Origin: Chitinophaga pinensis
GTDB lineage: Bacteria; Bacteroidota; Bacteroidia; NS11-12g; UBA9320
Length of the DNA: 9,737 nt
Direction: 5' to 3'
Assembly: GCA_945890595.1 (NCBI GenBank)
Contig: CAMDCQ010000078.1
Coordinates: 1-9,737 of the forward strand
In this document: in pieces, positions 6,534-9,737 of the stretch
Layout of the letters: each line of letters opens with the position of its first letter
Position numbering within the stretch: the first letter of the stretch is position 1
Notes under the pieces: model-generated
Told to the model about the DNA's origin: nothing
The model's input: the letters and a program-made list of their open reading frames with translations, nothing else
Database searches by the model: none
Program-made: the position numbers and the translations under genes

Positions 6534-6551
6534 AGGATTTAAGACTTAGGA

Positions 6552-6917
6552 TTATTTGTCGAGTGTGTTTATTAATTTAAAAATTGCATTATCGATACGT
6601 ATCAGTTTTTCAATTATCACATCAACTGATTCTTGGTTTGTTATTTCTAGTTTTGCAGCAACGGATAGAAGTGTGATTACCTCGGCAACGCTCCCTTTTG
6701 ATATGTATAAAAAACGAATAAAATCAGGGTTTGTTCCACGAGCAGATCCTTCGGCAATATTGGATGGAATAGACACTCCCGCACGTTGAATCTGAGAAAT
6801 GATGCCATACTTTTCTTCTTTGGGATACTTCGCTGCTTCTTTGTATATCTCAACAACCAGGTCAATCGCTTCTTCCCAAACTTTTAATTTCCTGAAATTA
6901 TGATTCGTTCTACTCAT
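6552..6917 (-). CDS. Four-helix-bundle protein of the S23 / 23S rRNA intervening-sequence family
   Basis: This 121-residue protein matches the S23 (IVP) family: FRKLKVWEEAIDL (8-20), YPKEEKYGIISQIQRAGVSI (31-50) followed by PSNIAEGSARG (51-61), and a third helix with FIRFLYISKGSVAEVITLL (66-84). Members form small four-helix bundles that often assemble as pentamers; they are found in rRNA intervening sequences, as the Avd protein of diversity-generating retroelements, and alone in many genomes, where their role is unknown. Here it sits between fadA (68 bp) and fadE (18 bp) on the same strand, with no promoter box in either gap, so it is probably transcribed with the fad genes. No reverse transcriptase or rRNA is nearby. 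Length is normal and no damage is visible. Confidence 0.92.
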   Translation of the reverse strand: MSRTNHNFRKLKVWEEAIDLVVEIYKEAAKYPKEEKYGIISQIQRAGVSIPSNIAEGSARGTNPDFIRFLYISKGSVAEVITLLSVAAKLEITNQESVDVIIEKLIRIDNAIFKLINTLDK

Positions 6918-6985
6918 TATTTTTTCATTGAATTATGATTTTAGATAATTAACATCGGTTAAAACAGTCCTATATTTTAAACCCA

Positions 6986-8167
6986 CTAAAGTCTTTCATA
7001 AATCGCTGCTATTCCTTGTCCTCCGCCAATACACGCTGTTACCATGCCATATTTTTGGTTTCTAAGTTTCATTTCTTCGAGTATTTGTACGGTGAGTTTT
7101 GCTCCGGTACAGCCCAATGGATGTCCTAAACTGATTGCTCCACCGTTTACATTTACGATGTCTGGGTTAAGATTTAAACCACGCATAACAGCCAAACTTT
7201 GTGAAGCAAATGCCTCATTCAATTCTATTTGATCAATATCATTTAGTGAAAGACCGGCTTTGGACAACGCTTTGGGAATAGCCTCCATTGGACCAATTCC
7301 CATGTATCGTGGGTTTACACCAACAGATACTTGACTCACCAACCTAGCTCTAGGCTCTAAGCCTAAATCCTTAACCATTTTCTCACTCATTACCAGCACA
7401 AAACTGGCACCGTCACTGGTTTGAGAACTATTGCCGGCAGTTACCGTACCGTTATTTTTAAAGGCGGGTTTTAACCTTGCCAAAGCCTCTAGCGTGGTAT
7501 CGGCTCTCGGAGCCTCGTCGGTATCTACTATGTAGCTAGAGGTAACACGCTTATTTGTTGCCGGATCGAAATCTACTTGCTCTACTTCAAAAGGTACTAT
7601 TTGATTTTTAAATTTACCTTCGGCGAGTGCTTTTAAGGCTTTTTGGTGAGAACCCAGTGCAAATGCATCCTGATCTTCGCGGCTAATAGTATACTTAACT
7701 GCAACCTCTTCTGCAGTAAGCCCCATTCCTAAGAAATAATCACCATGATCTTTAGCAATATTGTAATTAGGCACTGTTTTATAACCTACCGTGGGGACTA
7801 AACTCATACTCTCTGTTCCACCTGCTATAATACAATCGGCGAGTCCTGCTTTAATTTTTGCTACGGCCATTGCAATGGTTTCTATACCGCTACCGCAATA
7901 TCTATTCACCGAAACACCCGGAACCTCCATGGGTAGCTTACTTCGCACCCCGATCCAGCGGCCCATTTGTAAACCTTGCTCTGCTTCTGGTACTGCATTC
8001 CCTACAATTATATCTTCAACTACACTCGGATCAAATCCGGGAGTATGGTCAATTAAATGGTTAATTACCGCTGCTCCCAAATCTACTGGGCTGGTAAATC
8101 TAAATCCACCTCTTCCTGCTTTTCCGACTGCTGTTCTATATCCGTTTATGATGTATGCTTCTGCCAT
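6986..8167 (-). CDS. fadA: Acetyl-CoA acyltransferase (3-ketoacyl-CoA thiolase)
   Basis: The thiolase cleaves 3-ketoacyl-CoA with CoA to give acetyl-CoA and an acyl-CoA two carbons shorter, the last step of beta-oxidation. At 393 residues it has the standard length. The nucleophile is C91 in NRYCGSG (88-94). The other active-site motifs are NEAF (317-320), GGAISLGHPLGCTGA (342-356) with H349, and the C-terminal CIGGGQG with C379. All catalytic residues are intact. The start at 8167 gives MAEAYIINGYRTAVGKAGRG, the normal thiolase N-terminus. It lies 116 bp after fadN and 68 bp before the four-helix-bundle gene. A biosynthetic acetoacetyl-CoA thiolase is the alternative by sequence alone, but the flanking fadN and fadE genes point to degradation. 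Confidence 0.94.
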   Translation of the reverse strand: MAEAYIINGYRTAVGKAGRGGFRFTSPVDLGAAVINHLIDHTPGFDPSVVEDIIVGNAVPEAEQGLQMGRWIGVRSKLPMEVPGVSVNRYCGSGIETIAMAVAKIKAGLADCIIAGGTESMSLVPTVGYKTVPNYNIAKDHGDYFLGMGLTAEEVAVKYTISREDQDAFALGSHQKALKALAEGKFKNQIVPFEVEQVDFDPATNKRVTSSYIVDTDEAPRADTTLEALARLKPAFKNNGTVTAGNSSQTSDGASFVLVMSEKMVKDLGLEPRARLVSQVSVGVNPRYMGIGPMEAIPKALSKAGLSLNDIDQIELNEAFASQSLAVMRGLNLNPDIVNVNGGAISLGHPLGCTGAKLTVQILEEMKLRNQKYGMVTACIGGGQGIAAIYERL

Positions 8168-8283
8168 TTTTTTTATTTTATGAATGATTTAGAATGTATG
8201 AGATAAGATTTACGACTTCTCTTTTTTCAGCTTTATGTAGGTTTATCTTATCCATTTTTCTGTCTTATATCCTAGGTTTTATA
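8168..8283. other. fadN-fadA spacer with short repeats and a possible 25-codon ORF
   Basis: This 116-bp AT-rich gap holds GATAAGAT (8202-8209) and its exact complement ATCTTATC (8245-8252), and a related GTCTTATATCC at 8262-8272. An ATG at 8255 on the minus strand opens a 25-residue frame that starts MDKINLHKAEKREVVNLISY and stops at 8180-8178. It is lysine-rich and could form a helix, but it is too short to support as a gene. No TAnnTTTG box on the minus strand is seen, so fadA probably depends on transcription from upstream of fadN. Confidence 0.3.
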
Positions 8284-9737
8284 TTAGTTTCTAAGTGGTT
8301 TCCCAGTTTTTAATATATGCTGTATTCTTTCCAATGTTTTTCGTTCGCCAAGTAAGCTTAAAAACGCTTCTCTTTCTAGGTTTAATAGGTATTGCTCGGT
8401 CACTTTGGTAGCCTGAGTTAAATCTCCTCCGGCCATAACATAGGCTAATTTTTTACCTATGAGCATGTCGTGCTGACTAGCATATCCGCTAATTCCAAAG
8501 GCTTCTACACCAGAATATAATGCTCCAAGTGCCGTTCTGCCTAGCACCAAAATATCATCTCGTTGTGGTTTTTGAACGTATCCATCGTGGTGCAGTTCAA
8601 GTACCTTTCTTTTGGCTTCCGTAATAACACGACCGCCATTTACAACCACTTCATCCTTATCGTGATGCATTACCCCGATTTCAAAAGCCTCGTGTCCTGA
8701 GGTAGCCACTTTTGCAGTTGCAATAGTTTGAAAACGCTCAATTAAGGTAGGTAGCTGTGGGTCACCTGCATAGAAACTGTCGCTTGTACGGACCACAAAT
8801 TCTTTCGTTCCTCCACCGCCAGGTATAAGTCCTGCACCAGCTTCCACTAATCCAATATAGGTTTCAGCTGCAGCAATCGCCGAATCGGCGTGTAATGTCA
8901 TTTCACAACCTCCGCCAAGTGTGAGTCCGTGAGGAGCCACAACCACAGGAATACTGCTGTATCTTAGACGCATAACGGTGTTTTGAAAATATTTAATGGC
9001 CATATTTAGCTCATCAAACTCCTGCTCTATGGCCAACATTAGCATCATCGCTAAGTTAGCTCCAGCTGAGAAGTTGGGTGCATCATTGCCAATAACCAAA
9101 CCTTTCCATCCTTGTGTTTCTGCAATGTCAATGGACTTGTTAAGAGCTGCTAAGGTGCCGCTTCCTATGGCATTCATTTTTGAATGAAACTCTAAACATA
9201 AAACACCATCACCTATGTCGTGCAAGGTCGCCTCTTTGTTGGTATATACTGGCTCAGGCGTTCTGAAGTTATCTAATACAATAAACGCTTCAGTACCCGG
9301 AATTACTTCATATTCTGCTTTGAGAATATTATAGTATTTGCGTTTACCATATTCTGATTTGTAAAACGTAGTGTTCCCTTTTGCTTTGAAATCTAAAATC
9401 CATTGTGGAACTACATATCCAGCCTTTTCTATGTTGGCTAATACTTTATCAAAGCCAATTAAATCCCAAGTCTCAAAAGGTCCCACTTCCCATCCAAATC
9501 CGGCACGAAGTGCATCATCTATTTGGTACAAATCATCTGCTATTTCCGGAATACGATTAGCCGAATAAGCGGCAATAGCTGTAATTATATCGTGATAAAA
9601 ATCAGCAGCAGGATCACCCCCGCTGTATAATATTCCTAGTTTACTGCTTAGCCTGTTGGCTCCTCTTGCTTTCCCTATACTATCAAATCGAGGCTTGTCT
9701 TGAGCACTGTATTCTAGAGTCGTTAGATTAAGTGATT
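8284..9737 (-). CDS. fadN: 3-hydroxyacyl-CoA dehydrogenase / enoyl-CoA hydratase, C-terminal part (cut by window edge)
   Basis: This bifunctional enzyme hydrates enoyl-CoA and oxidises 3-hydroxyacyl-CoA with NAD. The frame is open from the right edge to the TAA at 8286-8284, about 483 residues of a protein that is usually near 790-800. A TTG at 9531 can be read as a start but lies inside the conserved dehydrogenase C-domain, since the codons upstream read SANRIPEIADD and further back RGANRLSSKLGILYSGGDP. After that domain (YQIDDALRAGFGWEVGPFET) comes a crotonase domain with the oxyanion-hole motifs FSAGANL and LTLGGGCEM. Both hydratase glutamates are present, in GGCEM (codon 8904-8902) and LVEAGAG (codon 8844-8842). 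The order dehydrogenase then hydratase is that of B. subtilis FadN and opposite to E. coli FadB. The NAD-binding domain and catalytic histidine are outside the window. Confidence 0.92.
   Translation of the reverse strand, partial: SLNLTTLEYSAQDKPRFDSIGKARGANRLSSKLGILYSGGDPAADFYHDIITAIAAYSANRIPEIADDLYQIDDALRAGFGWEVGPFETWDLIGFDKVLANIEKAGYVVPQWILDFKAKGNTTFYKSEYGKRKYYNILKAEYEVIPGTEAFIVLDNFRTPEPVYTNKEATLHDIGDGVLCLEFHSKMNAIGSGTLAALNKSIDIAETQGWKGLVIGNDAPNFSAGANLAMMLMLAIEQEFDELNMAIKYFQNTVMRLRYSSIPVVVAPHGLTLGGGCEMTLHADSAIAAAETYIGLVEAGAGLIPGGGGTKEFVVRTSDSFYAGDPQLPTLIERFQTIATAKVATSGHEAFEIGVMHHDKDEVVVNGGRVITEAKRKVLELHHDGYVQKPQRDDILVLGRTALGALYSGVEAFGISGYASQHDMLIGKKLAYVMAGGDLTQATKVTEQYLLNLEREAFLSLLGERKTLERIQHILKTGKPLRN

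Noticed and set aside
4890..6549. Several plus-strand open frames opposite fadE
   Set aside because: They lie opposite a well-supported conserved gene and have the composition expected of antisense shadows.
6552..6917. Four-helix-bundle gene as the Avd protein of a diversity-generating retroelement
   Set aside because: No reverse transcriptase, template repeat or variable repeat is present in the window, and the flanks are beta-oxidation genes.
6949..6962. TTAAC-ATCG-GTTAA hairpin in the gap between fadA and the four-helix-bundle gene
   Set aside because: A 5-bp AT-rich stem with no T run is too weak to call a terminator or operator.
9529..9531. TTG at 9531 as start of a 415-residue protein
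   Set aside because: The frame stays open to the window edge and the upstream codons encode conserved dehydrogenase C-domain sequence, so the gene is cut by the edge rather than starting here.
1..9737. tRNA, rRNA, CRISPR arrays, insertion sequences
   Set aside because: None was seen: no cloverleaf or rRNA-like sequence, no regularly spaced repeats, and no transposase-like protein.

Overview
The window looks like ordinary chromosome from a member of the Bacteroidota, probably Flavobacteriia. Supporting signs are the moderately AT-rich composition, start sites without Shine-Dalgarno sequences, several promoter boxes of the Bacteroidota form TAnnTTTG, and the style of the proteins. The lineage is inferred from these features and has not been tested by a search.

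Layout. (1) Positions 1-1281, minus strand: anhydro-N-acetylmuramic acid kinase (anmK), followed 5 bp later by the N-terminal piece of a Glu/Leu/Phe/Val-type amino-acid dehydrogenase that runs off the window. A well-formed promoter for this pair lies at 1358-1388. (2) Positions 1474-3217, plus strand: two exported proteins in tandem, an unrecognised probable outer-membrane beta-barrel protein and a periplasmic FKBP-type prolyl isomerase. (3) Positions 3224-4381, minus strand, convergent with the isomerase: a stand-alone AAA ATPase of the DUF4143 type. (4) Positions 4382-4742: a 361-bp non-coding stretch with a promoter box, three copies of a GCGGGG-containing motif, a 38-codon orphan gene end, a strong terminator and a REP-like hairpin cluster. 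(5) Positions 4743-9737, minus strand: a fatty-acid beta-oxidation operon in the order fadN-fadA-(four-helix-bundle gene)-fadE, with fadN cut by the right edge.

How the genes work together. FadE oxidises acyl-CoA to enoyl-CoA. FadN hydrates it and oxidises the 3-hydroxyacyl-CoA. FadA cleaves the 3-ketoacyl-CoA to acetyl-CoA plus a shortened acyl-CoA. The order fadN-fadA-fadE matches the Bacillus subtilis fadNAE operon. AnmK recycles anhydro-MurNAc from cell-wall turnover. The beta-barrel protein and the isomerase are both envelope proteins.

I see no convincing new multi-gene system. The points most worth a second look are the 4382-4742 stretch (motif triplet, orphan gene end, hairpins), the four-helix-bundle gene inside the fad operon, the inverted repeat over the anmK promoter, and the very short or absent leaders implied by three promoter boxes.
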